Shown here piece by piece: positions 1-10,723 of a DNA stretch of 61,726 nucleotides. The DNA lies in the NCBI GenBank assembly GCA_025765615.1, contig JAIVFJ010000339.1, positions 1 through 61,726 on the forward strand, given 5' to 3'. The first letter of the stretch is position 1, and every line of letters begins with the position of its first letter. The translations under genes and the position numbers were made by a program. The DNA comes from Zopfochytrium polystomum (taxonomy: Eukaryota; Chytridiomycota; Chytridiomycetes; Chytridiales; Chytridiaceae). The notes below the pieces were generated by a model, which worked only from the letters and a program-made list of their open reading frames with translations, made no database searches and was not told the origin of the DNA.

Positions 1-81
1 AAGCAAAGCTTCGTTAATTGTGGAATTTGCAAAAAGTCGCTGGTACAAGAAATCCCACAAAGTCACTGAAGATGGCTTGCT

Positions 82-463
82 TTAGATGGAATTTCTCCCC
101 GTCAATAGTGCATTGCTTGCAAGGGATCGAGGCTGTTCGAGACACTCCTCTTGGAAACGACTTTCGCAGTATCGGTAAAGGCACGCGATGCACACGACAA
201 GAGAACTTTCGGACACCGGAGGATTGATTTCCACGAAACCCTGGGAAGACTCTGCGAATCTCCACTCAAACATGGCGCGGAAGAATCCGCAGACGTTGAG
301 GATATACTTGTGCACGAAGACGATGCGGCGGTTGGGTCGAATGGACAAGTACATAGCCCTCAAAACGATCGTGTCCTCGTGCAGTGTCCAGGAACTTGCG
401 GAGCGATTGAGGCGTTGGGTTCTTCGCTGGCGGCAGCGGTGGAATCGACATGGATTTATGCAA
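82..463 (-). pseudogene. BTB/POZ-like domain fragment
   Basis: The minus strand encodes a stretch resembling the core of a BTB/POZ domain: a VHKYIL segment, then GFFRAMFEWRFAES, an acidic/aliphatic segment, and an alternating hydrophobic helix ending in ACLYRY. This is the usual order in BTB domains (F-x-HK-x-IL, then Y/F-F-x-x-x-F, then a C-terminal Tyr helix), which mediate dimerisation and often link to Cullin-3. The part upstream of VHKYIL reads better in a neighbouring frame, so either a small intron or a frame break lies near 330-350. No clear start codon is visible and the 3' end is close to the window edge. It may be a real gene with an indel, or a decayed copy. The call rests on motif pattern only. 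Confidence 0.35.
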
Positions 464-731
464 AGGATGGCGGACTTAAGCTTTGCAAATGCACCCCACT
501 GGTTAACTTTCCAAAAGAGATAAAAGTCTGTTGAATTTGAACAACAGCAACTACAAGTGCGAGAAAGGAATGACCAATCGCACGTCCATCTACCAGTTTG
601 TTCCAAACAAGCCAAGCCCCCTCCATCCAACCGCTGACGACCCACTCTACCGGCAATCCAAGCAAAACCCAGACGCATCCATCGGCCCGTCGTAACTAGG
701 GTTTCGTTCACAAAAGCAAAACAGTGGGTGT

Positions 732-1353
732 TTAGCCAACGAAGTGGGGGGAAACAGACAAGCGGACAGCAGCACACAAACCAACAACAAAGCAGACCGG
801 ACAAAACGGCTCTCCGCACACTTGGCACGCCCGCAAGCACTCTGCGCAGGTCGGGCGCTCGCAGGCGGTGCACGAGCCGACGGATGGCGCGGAGCGGGAC
901 AGCGAGGCGCAGTGGCGGCAGGCGGCGGACGGATCGTTTCGCGACGGTGTTTGCGGAGGTTGTGGGTGTTGGGATGCGGACGGGGTCGGAGCCATGATAA
1001 CAGGGAGCCAGTGAAGGAGGAGGATGATGACGATGAGGAGGAGGAGACGCGCCCGCCCGCGGCTGCTTGAACGATGCAGGGGCGGGGCGATCGACGCTTG
1101 CCGGTGGGCTGAGACGGGCTACGCCGCCGGACATGATGCTCAGTGTTTTGGCTGTATTAAGAAGAAAGACCGTGGGAGAAGAGGGGCGCGGGGATTGGGA
1201 AAGCGGAGATCTTCCATTCATCAGTGATGCAAAGCAGGGTAGTTGCCAAAATCGAGTCCCCGGACCGTAGACGGCGCTCCAGTCGACCTCGTCGTGGCGA
1301 GCGTACTTGAGCATCGAGCCCGAGCCACAGGAGCCGTCCGCCTTGCGCTTCAT
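732..1353 (-). CDS. Siva-like cysteine-rich zinc-binding protein (model uncertain)
   Basis: A start at 1353 opens a short basic N-terminus (MKRKADGSCGSGSM). About 350 bases further on, in another frame, lies a compact Cys-rich module ending near 760. Its spacing is CxxC-x12-CxxC-x4-CxxC-x3-CxxC-x4-CxxC, matching the C-terminal Cys-rich region of the Siva family (PF05458), where eukaryotic members bind zinc and interact with receptor tails. An intron or frame break must join the two parts and I could not place it with certainty. The 3' end is also unsure, because the last Cys pair is followed by low-complexity residues. It is divergent from TRM7, with only 83 bases between the starts, so a shared promoter is likely. 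A B-box or other small treble-clef module is an alternative reading. Confidence 0.4.
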
Positions 1354-1436
1354 TGCTTGTTGTTTGTCTGTCTGAAGCTGCCTTGTCCGCTTGTTGCTTC
1401 TTGCCCTTGACAAGGTCACTCCCCACAGATCGCCCA

Positions 1437-2453
1437 ATGGCTGCCACAACTCGGTCGAAACAGAAGCGCGACATCTTCTACCGCCGCCTCGCCAAAGAGG
1501 CCGGCTGGCGCGCACGCAGCGCATGGAAGCTGATCCACATCGGTGAGACTAACTTTCCCTCTCTTCCAAACCACCCCCACGTTTGGTGGACCCCGTGGGG
1601 AAAACAACGACGTAAACCCTAACAAACTCACTTCCGCCCCGTTGAAAAACAGACGAAGAGTTTGACATATTCGAGGGCGTCGAGCGCTGCGTCGATCTGT
1701 GCGCGGCGCCGGGCAGCTGGAGCCAAGTGCTGCAGCGGCGGCTGGCGGCCAGCGCAACGGCCTCGCCAAAGATCGTGGCGGTCGATCTGCAAGCGATGGT
1801 ACGTAGCTACAATTTGTCTGCTTACTGAGAGTCTGAACCTCTTTTTTTTTTTTTCCCCGCAAGGCACCGATACCGGGTCGTCCAGATTCAAGGAGACATA
1901 ACAAAGCAATCGACCGCCGCGGCCATTGTCAGCCACTTTGAGGGCCAGCTGGCGGACCTCGTCGTGTCGGACGGTGCGCCGGACGTGACGGGCCTGCACA
2001 GCATGGACGAGTACGTGCAGGCCCCTGATCATCGCGGTGAGCCCGGCAACTCTTCATTCCCACCCTCCGTATTTTCTTCTTTTCTTAAACCACCATAAAA
2101 CACCGCGACAGGCGCTCAACATCACCGTCCACGTCCTCCGCCCCGGCGGCACGTTCGTCGCCAAGATCTTCAAGGGCAAGGAGGTGGCGCTCATGTACGA
2201 CCAGATGAAGCTGTTTTTCGACGCCGTCGCGACCGCCAAGCCGCGCAGCTCGCGCGGGACCAGCAACGAGGCGTTTATCGTGTGCAGGGGGTTCCGCCCG
2301 CGGACAGAGTACCGGCCGATGGGGGATGTCGGCGGCGAGAGCGGCGAGGGGCGGCGTGACCGTGTCGACGCGGCGAGTGGGGGTGTGGGTTGGATCGACG
2401 GGTTTTTGGCGCACGGAGACTTGACGGGGTGTGGGGCCGAGGCGGGGCGGTGA
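1437..2453 (+). CDS. TRM7: TRM7/FTSJ1-type tRNA 2'-O-ribose methyltransferase
   Basis: SAM-dependent RrmJ/FtsJ-fold enzyme that methylates ribose 32 and 34 of the tRNA anticodon loop in the cytosol. Exons are 1437-1542, 1653-1798, about 1864-2036 and 2112-2453, with GT-AG introns of 65-110 bases. Visible landmarks: N-terminal [22 protein letters not shown] (first catalytic Lys region), the SAM loop [12 protein letters not shown], the acidic [11 protein letters not shown] (catalytic Asp), and the [13 protein letters not shown]ys motif, followed by [13 protein letters not shown]. The C-terminal FLAHGDLTG matches family ends. Exon 3 needs about two extra bases near 1875 and again near 2023 to keep the family reading frame, so two small consensus deletions are suspected. 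Identity is secure from the ordered KDKE-type catalytic motifs. Confidence 0.93.
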
Positions 2454-3566
2454 ACGGTTCGGAGGGGCTAGGGGTATGGGGGTGTTGGGGCTGGGAGTCG
2501 AGTGGGGCAGATCTGTGCCAAACCGGACGAGTTCGAAACACTCGTAACACTCGGCGACCGATAGATATACCCGACTAATATTATCCCGGTGAGGTCAATA
2601 CACCAACGACCATCTTTACAGTCTCGCAACACAGCCGACGTTTGAGCAATTGCAACTTTACTTCCGGTGGTAGGAAAATGGAGTGTCATTTGAGTGCGAG
2701 TGATATCTTATCCCTCGCGCGGAACTGCAAACAAAAAACTTTGTTCGAAAAATAAATACATGGACAGGATGGCGTAATGTTTGTCATGAAGGGGAAATCC
2801 ACCAGGTTGGGGCGGGCTGTACAAAAGAAAGTCTTGCAAGTTGGAGCAAAGACAAGGAAGGTAAAAAGAGACACTAACAAGCGTCGTGGAGGATACATAG
2901 CTTAAAATCGAAAATAGCGGTAAGTTTGTGCGCTTACGAGGGGGGGTCCAACAAAGAGAAGGACGTGGGGCAAAGATATGAGCATGCAGCAGTGGAAGGA
3001 GATCGTCAGGGGGAGTGGCACTGTCGGAGAAAAACGAAACACAGGCGTTGAGTGGTGTATGGGATTGGGTTCATCTTGACCGCAAGGGCGAATCTGGATG
3101 GAAGCCGACACACCGCCTCATCCCAGAAGGAAAAAAGAAAGGAACAGAAAATGAAGACCCAACACAACGACGAAGAGGCGACGTGGGCGTAACCGTAGTA
3201 CCGGTTCGAGTGTGGAACGGGTGGGAAGAGGCGGAAAGCAAACAAACAAGGAAGTGTGGCCCCCCTTTTTTTTTCGTAGCGAGCGGTGTAGGATGCGAGG
3301 GTCGCCGCGCCAGCCAGTGACAAAGGAAAAGAGAGGACGTAGACTGCAACTTGCAACTGCAGCTGCAACAACGGCAACAACAAGAACAAACGACAAACGA
3401 AAACAATAGCAACAGCAGCAACCAGCAGCACAGGGAAAGCGTGTGCCGTGTGTGTGTGCGTTGTGTGTGTGCGTGAGATATCAGTCAGATGTAAAGAAGG
3501 CCGACAGTGTAAAATAATAAAAAGAATAAACAGGAGGATCGAGAGGACACAGCAATCGCAAGCTCA
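2454..3566. other. Intergenic region between TRM7 and the GATA factor
   Basis: Two convergent 3' ends face this stretch. No reading frame has a recognisable domain. It holds purine-rich sequence, a poly-T run near 3266-3275 and alternating GT around 3440-3475. Part of it is probably 3' UTR of both neighbours. Confidence 0.6.
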
Positions 3567-6500
3567 TCAGAAGGGCTCCCTCCCCTTCGCATCCCTCCCC
3601 ATGTCCGGCCCCACTCCCACCACCACCACCACCACCACCACCACCACCGCCGCCCCCACCACCCAACACCGCCCCGCTCTCCACCCAAGCAGCCGATGAA
3701 TCGCATCCAGCACCGCCTGCCGGTCCTGCTGCATTCCCCCGGCCTTCCCACCGCCTCCGCCACCGCCACCCCGTGCGCCGCAATATAGTCCTGCACCAGG
3801 GCGTCCCATGACATGCGCCGGCGGCCGGCATCGGCGGCGCCAGCGCCGGATTGCCTGCTGCTGCTAGCCGGCCGCCCACTGCGGTAGTGCGGCGAAGGCG
3901 CCCGGTCGCCGGCGTCAAAGGAGCAGCCGCTGGGGACGGCTGCGTCGATGCGGCACCGTTGCCGCCGCCGCCGCCACCAGCGAGCGAGTGCGCGGAGGTG
4001 GACGCGAGCGAGGCGGACGGCGACGGCGTGATGGGCGGCAGCGGCGGCGGCAGAACGTCGGTGGGTGGCCGCGTTGTCGCCGTGGCGCGCGCGCTTTGCG
4101 TTGCGCGGCGCGGACGGGCGCTGTAGCGGCGCCGAGCGGTTGCGACGGCGGGAGCTGGTGCGGGTTGTGGTGGTGGAACTGGTGATGGGCCGTGGTTCGC
4201 AACAGGTGCTGCCGCGTCAGGGTGAGAGAAAAAGTGCACTGGGGACGCGGTGTTGCTGCGCGACGGGTCCGCGTCGGCAAAGAGGTCCTGCGGGTGGAAC
4301 GGCGCCGGGGCGCCCGCCGACGACGACGCGGAGCCGAACGGCGAGGGCAGCGGCGGCGGCGCGGCGGCGGACGAGAACTCGTGAAAGTGCCGGCTCAGCA
4401 GCGGGAACGACGCGGTTCGCGGGATGGAGATCGGGCGGGACGGGGACGACGACGCCGCCGCCGACGCCGACGCTGGGCCGGGGCTCTGCGGCGAGTCGAA
4501 GAACGACTGCGGCGAAAACGCCTGGTACGGCTGAATCGGATACAGCGTGGGCGGCATCGATCCGAACGGCTGCCCCGCCGCGGCAGCCACCGCCGCGCCG
4601 TTGTTACGCTGGTTGGAGTACGCCTGGGCAGCGACGCTCAGCGACGACGCCCGCGCGCGGCTCAAGCTCGCGCGGGTCGGGATGCTGCCGCTGCTACTGG
4701 CTTTCTGAAAAGAACGGCGGCGGCGGCGGCGGCTGCGGCAGCGGCGGTGGAGTCTGCGACTGCTGCTGTTGCTGCTGGTGCTGGTGCTGGTGCTGCTGGA
4801 TGCCACCCGACGGGCGAGCTCTGCAGTGAGTCCTGACGCAGCGGCGACGGATGCGAGACAAAGTGGGAGTTTGACATTCCCAGAAACGCCGAGTGGTGCT
4901 GGAATGCGCCGCCCGCCGTCGGATCCTGGGGCGACGACTGAGACGGCGGTGTCGATGACGACGACGACGACGACAACGGCGGCACCACAAGGGACGGCAG
5001 CACCGGGTGGAACGGGCCCGGCATGGGTGGCGGCGGTGCGTGGTGCTGTGCCGTCAGAATCGATGACGTTGGGAACGGGAGGATCGGCTGCGGCGACACC
5101 ATCGCCTGCATTGGAGCAGCAGCGTTCGTGGCGGACGCATGTGGAGGCGGGATCGCGGCCGCCGTCGCATTATCCATGCTGGTTGGCCCCGTGGGTGCTG
5201 GCGTGACGTGGGCAGACTTTGTCGCCGCCCCACCAGAGCTCGAGCCCGCAGTTCCGTCCCTTGGTTTGGGGCGGCGGCGGTACGGCCGTCGCCAACGAAG
5301 CAGTGCCCTCCAGCGAGGAGGGCTGCAAGGGCTTCAACGGTTTAGGAACGGGCGCGATGGGTGGGACGCCGCCGGCCTTGCGCGATCTGGACGACGACCC
5401 CCCCGCACCAGCGCCGTCCTTCTTAGAGCCCCGGTTGCGTTTCCGAATGACCCTCGGACTTCATGCTGATGGGCCTGTCGACGCCGTGCAGCTTGAAGAA
5501 GAGACCGCAAGCGTTGCACAGCGGCTCGCCGTTGTTGTTCCGCCTCCACAGCGGCGTGTTTGAAGTCCCGCAGTTGAGGCATACCACGGATTCTGCGGGC
5601 ATCCCAAACACGGTCGCGCCCGGTGGGTACGCCTGCGACGACGAAGCAGTGCTGGTAGCGGTTTGGTTCGATTTCTGCTGCTGTTGCTGCTGCGGTTGCG
5701 GCTGCAGCGTTTTGGTTTCCTCCTCCTCCTCCCTTTGAGCTTGTCCCCGCCGCCACCAGAGGCGGCCGCGATGGAACGACCAGCGTGATGGGAGGAGGAA
5801 GAGGAGGAGGAGGAGCCTTCGGAGAGCGACCCAGGCCCACCAAGGGTGCGATTGTCTCGGCTGTTGATAGTCTTTGCTTTGCTGACGTTGTCGCTGGCGG
5901 TCTTGTTGCCGCGCGAGATTTCGACCGCGGGCAAGTCTGACGGCGGGGACGGGGGCGGGCGCCCGAAGGAGGGCATCGGGTTCGGATGTATCGCGTTGGG
6001 GTCGACGGTGTTGTCGGCGGTTCCACCAAAGTGCGGGACGCCGCGGACGACTTGGGAGGCGGTGGGAAAGGGAGGCATGAGCGACAGGGGCAGCCCCGAC
6101 GAGCTCCACGTCGCGAACGACAGCTCCGAGGCCTGCATTTGGCCTGCGGTTAGACTCCACTCCAGGCATGTTCTGCATCATCCAGCTGTCGTTCATTTCA
6201 ATGTCCAGGAGCGACAGCGACATTTCGAGGTTCTGCTGTTGCTGTTGCTGCTGCTGATGTTCCTGCCGACTCAGATCGCCGCTGCTCTGCCGCCCACCAA
6301 AGTCCAGCGTCATTTCCGAATCCATCGAACCACTGCTGGCGCCGACGCCGACGGGATGTGGCCTGGGCAGGTGCAGCCGCAGCGGGGCCCGTTGGTGTGG
6401 TCGACGTAGGCCTCTCTTCGCCGGACGCAACAGCGTCCGCCAAACCCTCCCGCATCAGGACGTCTGCCGCGCTACCATTCATCGCAGCGGTTCGCTCCGT

Positions 6501-7826
6501 CGGCGTCGCGGACGACGCTCGCTCCGAAGCGTCCGCCTCCATCGCCCCCCGCACCATCAGGCGAGTGCTCGACTGCCGCCGCAGCTGTGGCAGCGGCAGA
6601 AGCGGCGGCGGCCGCATCCCTCGCCGCCCTCTCCCTTGACAGCTTCATATGCAGAAACCGCCACGAGAGGTTCTCGAGCCTCGCGCCGTTCGGTATCGCG
6701 TCGCGCGCCTTGTGCACAGCCGCCATATGTTTTGCGAGTCTTGCGCGGACTTTGCAGAGAGGAACAGCGACGGCAGGAGGCTGGCGATGGTCGGTCGGAC
6801 TGCACGGTCGCGGCCGAGAGGCGAGGGGGAGGTGGAGGCGGCGGGTCGCTGCTGGCGTTTGTGAGGACGCTGTTGCGGCTGATGGTGGTGGCGTCGTTGT
6901 GGCTGCTTCGGCTGGTCGAGCTGTTTTCGGGAGCTGGGCCAAGAGCGCCCGACTGCAACGAGAAGCCGCCGCCGGTGCTCGCCGTCGACGACGACGACGA
7001 CCAGGCCTCGTCGGCGCGCGACATGAACGGCGAGTCGGCGGTGCGAGAGGAGGAAGAAGAAGGGGAGTCTGCCGCGACGGTCGCGGACGACGCGGTTGAT
7101 GCTGCGGGGGAGGGCCGGGCGCGAGACGACGACGGATGAGGCGAGCGAGAGGGGAAAGAAGGAGCCTAGGTGCGGAAGGGGTTGAGGTGGGCGGTTCTGG
7201 GCGGCGGCGGCGCTCGTCTGCTGGTTGACGTTAATGTTGTTGGGACGCTGCTGGTGTGCGACGGAGGCGCCCCCGAAGTGCGGTTTGTCTCGCTCCTGTT
7301 GCTGCAGCTGCTCGTGCTGCAGCTGGTTGTGGTGCTGCTGGGCTTCGACGGTGGCGCCGCCGCGGCGCCCAGGACCTCGAAGGTTTGCTTCGAAAAGCGC
7401 CGAGGCTACTCGTGCCGTAGGTCGGTGCGGCTGATCGGTCTCGGCTGCGAACACTCGCTGCAGAAACTGGGCGGGGATGCCGTTGTGCTGGAGGGTGCTT
7501 GTACTGCTGCTGGTGATGCTGCTGCTGCTGCTGCTGCTGCTGCTGGGGGGAGTGGTGGGGGTGGTGGTGGCAGTGGAAGTGATTGCAGGAGTGGCTGATG
7601 TGGCAGCAGAGACGGAAGAGGCAAGGCTTATTGCGGCTGATTCGCGGGGGATTTTGTGGGTAGCGAAGGCGTGCTGATGGCTGCTGCCGAAACGGTTTCC
7701 GGACATCAGCCCTGTCGCTGTCGCTGTTGGTCTACGCGCTCGTGGAAGGTAACTGTGCGTGTACGATGTGGTTTGGTCGACCTCGGTTTGAAACGAGTAC
7801 GCCGGAGAGCGGTGTTGCAGTTGCAA
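3567..7826 (-). CDS. AreA/NIT2-like GATA transcription factor
   Basis: Large Ser/Gln/Pro-rich nuclear regulator of the nitrogen-catabolite type. The start at 7826 opens a low-complexity N-terminus. At about 6658-6681 lies the peptide RLENLSWR, preceded by IPNGA and followed by FLHM, the signature of the AreA N-terminal domain (PF08550/DUF1752). The single GATA finger is at 5504-5581: CLNC, 18 residues, CNAC, then [18 protein letters not shown]. The basic tail VIRKRNR expected after it appears only after removing one base from a GGG run at 5451-5453. At least five frame changes separate the N-terminal part, the AreA motif, poly-Gln tracts, the finger and a Pro/Ser/Ala-rich C-terminal half. Some may be introns, but the one inside the finger tail cannot be. 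The C-terminus is unresolved (between 3485 and 3900). Four GATA sites upstream suggest autoregulation. Confidence 0.85.
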
Positions 7827-7967
7827 TCAGCAGCAGCGAAGTATATTGGCTGTTGAGTGGTCAGGTAATTTGGCAGGTGGGGGTGGAAGAGAAGGAGTGT
7901 GGGCGATCGCGCGGGCTTTGTGAGCGAAACGAAGAGAGAGAGAGAGAGCAAGAGATAGAGACTTCTT

Positions 7968-7968
<1 letters not shown>

Positions 7969-8024
<56 letters not shown>
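7969..8024. repeat. (CT)n dinucleotide microsatellite
   Basis: Uninterrupted CT repeat of about 28 units, preceded by a short GA run near 7933-7946 and followed by imperfect CT tracts to about 8165. It lies in the presumed 5' leader of the GATA factor. Long SLSLSL- and ERERER-type frames across it are artefacts. Confidence 0.95.
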
Positions 8025-8027
<3 letters not shown>

Positions 8028-8208
8028 ACTCGCTCTTCTCTCTGTCTCTTCTCTCTGGACAAAAACCCCTCTTTCTGCGCCTTCGGCCCGTCCCACCCTC
8101 TCTCTGTCCCCTGCGTCTTACCCTGTAGCTCGCTCGCTCCCACTCTCTCTCTCGCACTCTCCTCGGTCACTGTCGGCTGTGTCAGTCCGTCCGTCTGTCT
8201 CTCTCGTA

Positions 8209-8226
8209 GTAGTAGTAGTAGTAGCG
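8209..8226. repeat. (GTA)n trinucleotide microsatellite
   Basis: A short TAG/GTA trinucleotide run in the intergenic leader region between the GATA factor and the ankyrin-like gene. No function is implied. Confidence 0.85.
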
Positions 8227-8456
8227 AGATCGCCTGCTCTGCTGCACACTACTGCACTCATTGCAGTAATTGCACACTTATTGTCCAAACTGCAGACACA
8301 TTCGTCCAATCCATGTGAAGCCGAGCTTTTTTGCACCTTTCTTCTGTGAAACTGCATCCCGCGCCGCTCTGTCTGTCTCCCTGTCTCTCTCTCTCTCTCT
8401 GTCTTTCCTGAAATTTTATTAGGAAAAAAGAAGGAAGGAAAGAAAGGAAAAGGACC

Positions 8457-8573
8457 CTTATCGGCGGTGTCTCATTGGCCGAGATAGCGCTGGGCCACTT
8501 GTGGCCACTCGTTATCTACGAGCCAGTTTTCTTCTCAACCACTGTGAGACAGGCACCGCACATTGAAAGATAA
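8457..8573. promoter_or_regulatory. Cluster of four GATA-factor binding motifs
   Basis: Four GATA cores occur in 117 bases: GATAAG (reverse) at 8457-8462, AGATAG at 8482-8487, AGATAA (reverse) at 8512-8517 and AGATAA at 8568-8573. Fungal AreA-type proteins bind HGATAR, usually as two or more nearby sites. The cluster lies between the AreA-like gene (start 7826, minus) and the ankyrin-like gene (plus, about 8972), so either or both could be targets. Confidence 0.5.
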
Positions 8574-8971
8574 GGGAGGAAGCAACTGGCGGGAGGGGGG
8601 ATTGATTATGTGAGGGGATAAATGCGGGGGCGCCGCCATGCCATTGCTCGAGATTTCATCCGCCCCACCGCCTTTGTGAAACAGACCCGACCCAACAGAC
8701 GGGTGCCACCCGCATTAGTTCGACCCCGTCTACTTTCCTTCTTCAGCCAAGCACTGCCTCGAATGTTTATTATGTTTTATTCTCTCTCTGCGCGCCCATT
8801 CCCTCCCTTTCTTTCTTCTCAGGCTTGCCACCCTTTGCGTTTCGCCAGGCTCCAAATACCAAGTCCGTGCGGCGCATTGTCTTCTGCCTTGCTGGGAGGG
8901 CGGCGATGGGGAATACAGAGGGAACACGAGAGTTTGAAGGACTCGAGGGGTGAAGCAGAAGAAAAGTCCAA

Positions 8972-10275
8972 ATGATCAAAATCGTATCATTCATTTGTGG
9001 CGCAGTCAAGCGCGTCATGCTTCCGTCCCCCGTCGCCGCCGCACTCAGCGCCTACCTCGCTCCGCGCGACAGGATGCGCTTGGCAACGCTCTTTCGTCTT
9101 CCCCTTGTCCAAGCCGCCACCCTCCGGTTGCTGTACGCGCACGAATTCGACCGCGCCAGCGAGCTCGGCGACGTAGCGCTGCTCGACTTCCTCGACCGGC
9201 ACTGCGCGGAGCACGGCCTCCCCCACCGTGTGACGGCGAGGGCGATCGACGCCGCCAGCTGGCGCGGCTTGCTCGACGTTTTGAGGTGGTGAGCGGCATG
9301 GCAGGATCGCGGCGGCGGCGGCGCCGGAGTGCGGAGGACTCTGCAGTACTCAGCCCGGGCGATCGACGGGGCATGCCAAAATGGGCATGCAGACGTGCTG
9401 CAGTGCTGCAGTGGTGGATTGATCAAGCCTTTGACAGCAGCATGGAAATCAAGTACACCCACACGGCGTTTGACGAGGCTTGCATCAACGGGCAAATTTG
9501 TGTGCTGGAAAAGTGGAAGGGCAGCAGGTTATTGGTGGATTGCTCGGAAAACCTGCTCGTCAGGTTGAGCACAGAGGGTCGACCGGACGCGCTTCAATGG
9601 TTGCGGACTAGTCCGATCGAAATCAAGCGTATTTCCTATGGCTGGAAGGAGCCCTGTCGGACTGAGCTGCGTTTGGAATTCAGCAATGCGTCTCGTTCTC
9701 CGAATCTTGCCGTCAAGCCGACAAACGTGGTTGACCCCTCTGTGCAAAAGTGGTGGTCTGACAGCCTGAGGCCTGCCATGGACGGCGCAAGCGGCCGGGG
9801 CCAGGCTGCGGTGTTGGAGTGGTGGAAGGCTACTGGTTCAAAGTTGACGTACACGCCCGAAGCAATCAACTCAGCCAGCTGCTTTGGAAGGTTGGAGACT
9901 CTGCAGTGGTGGAAGGACTCTGGCCTTGAGCTCAGGTACACAGCCAAGGCCATGGACACAGCGTCTGGGAACGGCCACACTACGGTCCTTCAGTGGTGGA
10001 AAGACAGTGGATTGGGCCTAAAGTACTCTGAAAATGCGATCCACTATGCGTGCCAGAACGGGCAGTTTCGATCGTTGGAGTGGTGGACAGACAGCGGGCT
10101 TGAAATCCGACGTAGCAAAGGAGCAGCGGAGGAAGCGATGGGGGCGTGGAACCCTGAAGTGCTCGAGTGGTGGTTTAGGTCCGAGGTCACACAAAGTGAG
10201 AAGCGGGTTACATCTGTGGCAGGCTGTACCACTGCCAATTGGCGACCAAGATCTCTTCGTCGTCTTCATTCTTGA
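8972..10275 (+). pseudogene. Ankyrin-like WW-repeat protein, interrupted
   Basis: The product is built from repeats of about 33 residues with the pattern VLxWWKxSGLxLxYxxxAxxxASxxGxxx, typical of the divergent ankyrin-like arrays I associate with chytrids. At least seven copies can be seen up to 10185. The N-terminus (APRDRMRLATLFRLP) looks like an F-box-like or leader helix; 9017 is an alternative start. Two lesions break it. TGA at 9290-9292 falls exactly on the second Trp of a WW pair. An 8-base tandem duplication (TGCTGCAG at 9396-9403 and 9404-9411) shifts the frame inside the next WW. Removing both restores one continuous repeat protein of about 430 residues. No introns are needed. Such repeats normally serve protein binding; the partner is unknown. 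Confidence 0.7.
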
Positions 10276-10723
10276 AACGATGAATGAATAAGCGTCAAAG
10301 CTTCTCCCATTTTATTTTCTTCGCTACCTGCAGCATCGCTTCCAGTTTGATGACCGAACCAGATTCGCGACTCTGACACTAGCCCTGTCGCCGCTCCAAC
10401 CAGCCTTGGCGTAGCAAGTGTGATCCCATGGCCGATGATCATCGAAGTCCTGGAAACGTACCATACTGTCCCTGGCAATCCCGCCCTGGCCCCCTTTCCC
10501 TCTTCAACGCTTAAGAACGCTTGGTTGCTTCTACATCTTTTGAGCACTCTCATCTACCCTCTCTCTTTCTTCTTATGTTACTGTCTCCAGTGAACCTGCG
10601 AGTGCGCAGCGCGTTTCATGATCGAAAGAACGGGTGGGTCGGAACTCGGCCCACTGCTTCGCCGTTCGGACACACTTGTCAGACAATTTCCGGATCGATC
10701 TGCACAACAAGAAATTGCGAGTT
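10276..10723. other. Intergenic region upstream of CDC45
   Basis: No domain-bearing frame was found. A pyrimidine-rich stretch lies at about 10550-10580, and the sequence just before 10724 could encode a short in-frame extension from 10634, but CDC45 homologues start close to 10724. Confidence 0.5.

Noticed and set aside
82..1524. A 480-residue minus-strand frame as a single protein
   Set aside because: It mixes a BTB-like segment, a start of the Siva-like gene and GC-rich filler. Motifs sit in different frames, and the composition in between is not protein-like.
7939..8170. Ser-Leu and Glu-Arg repeat proteins across the CT tract
   Set aside because: Frames arise purely from the dinucleotide repeat on both strands.
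9290..9292. TGA read as Trp (code reassignment), suggested by TGA on a conserved W in the ankyrin-like gene
   Set aside because: Conserved genes here use TGG throughout, and several clean genes (kinase, coiled-coil/GATA-like gene, URA3) end sensibly in TGA. The other in-frame TGAs do not sit on Trp positions.
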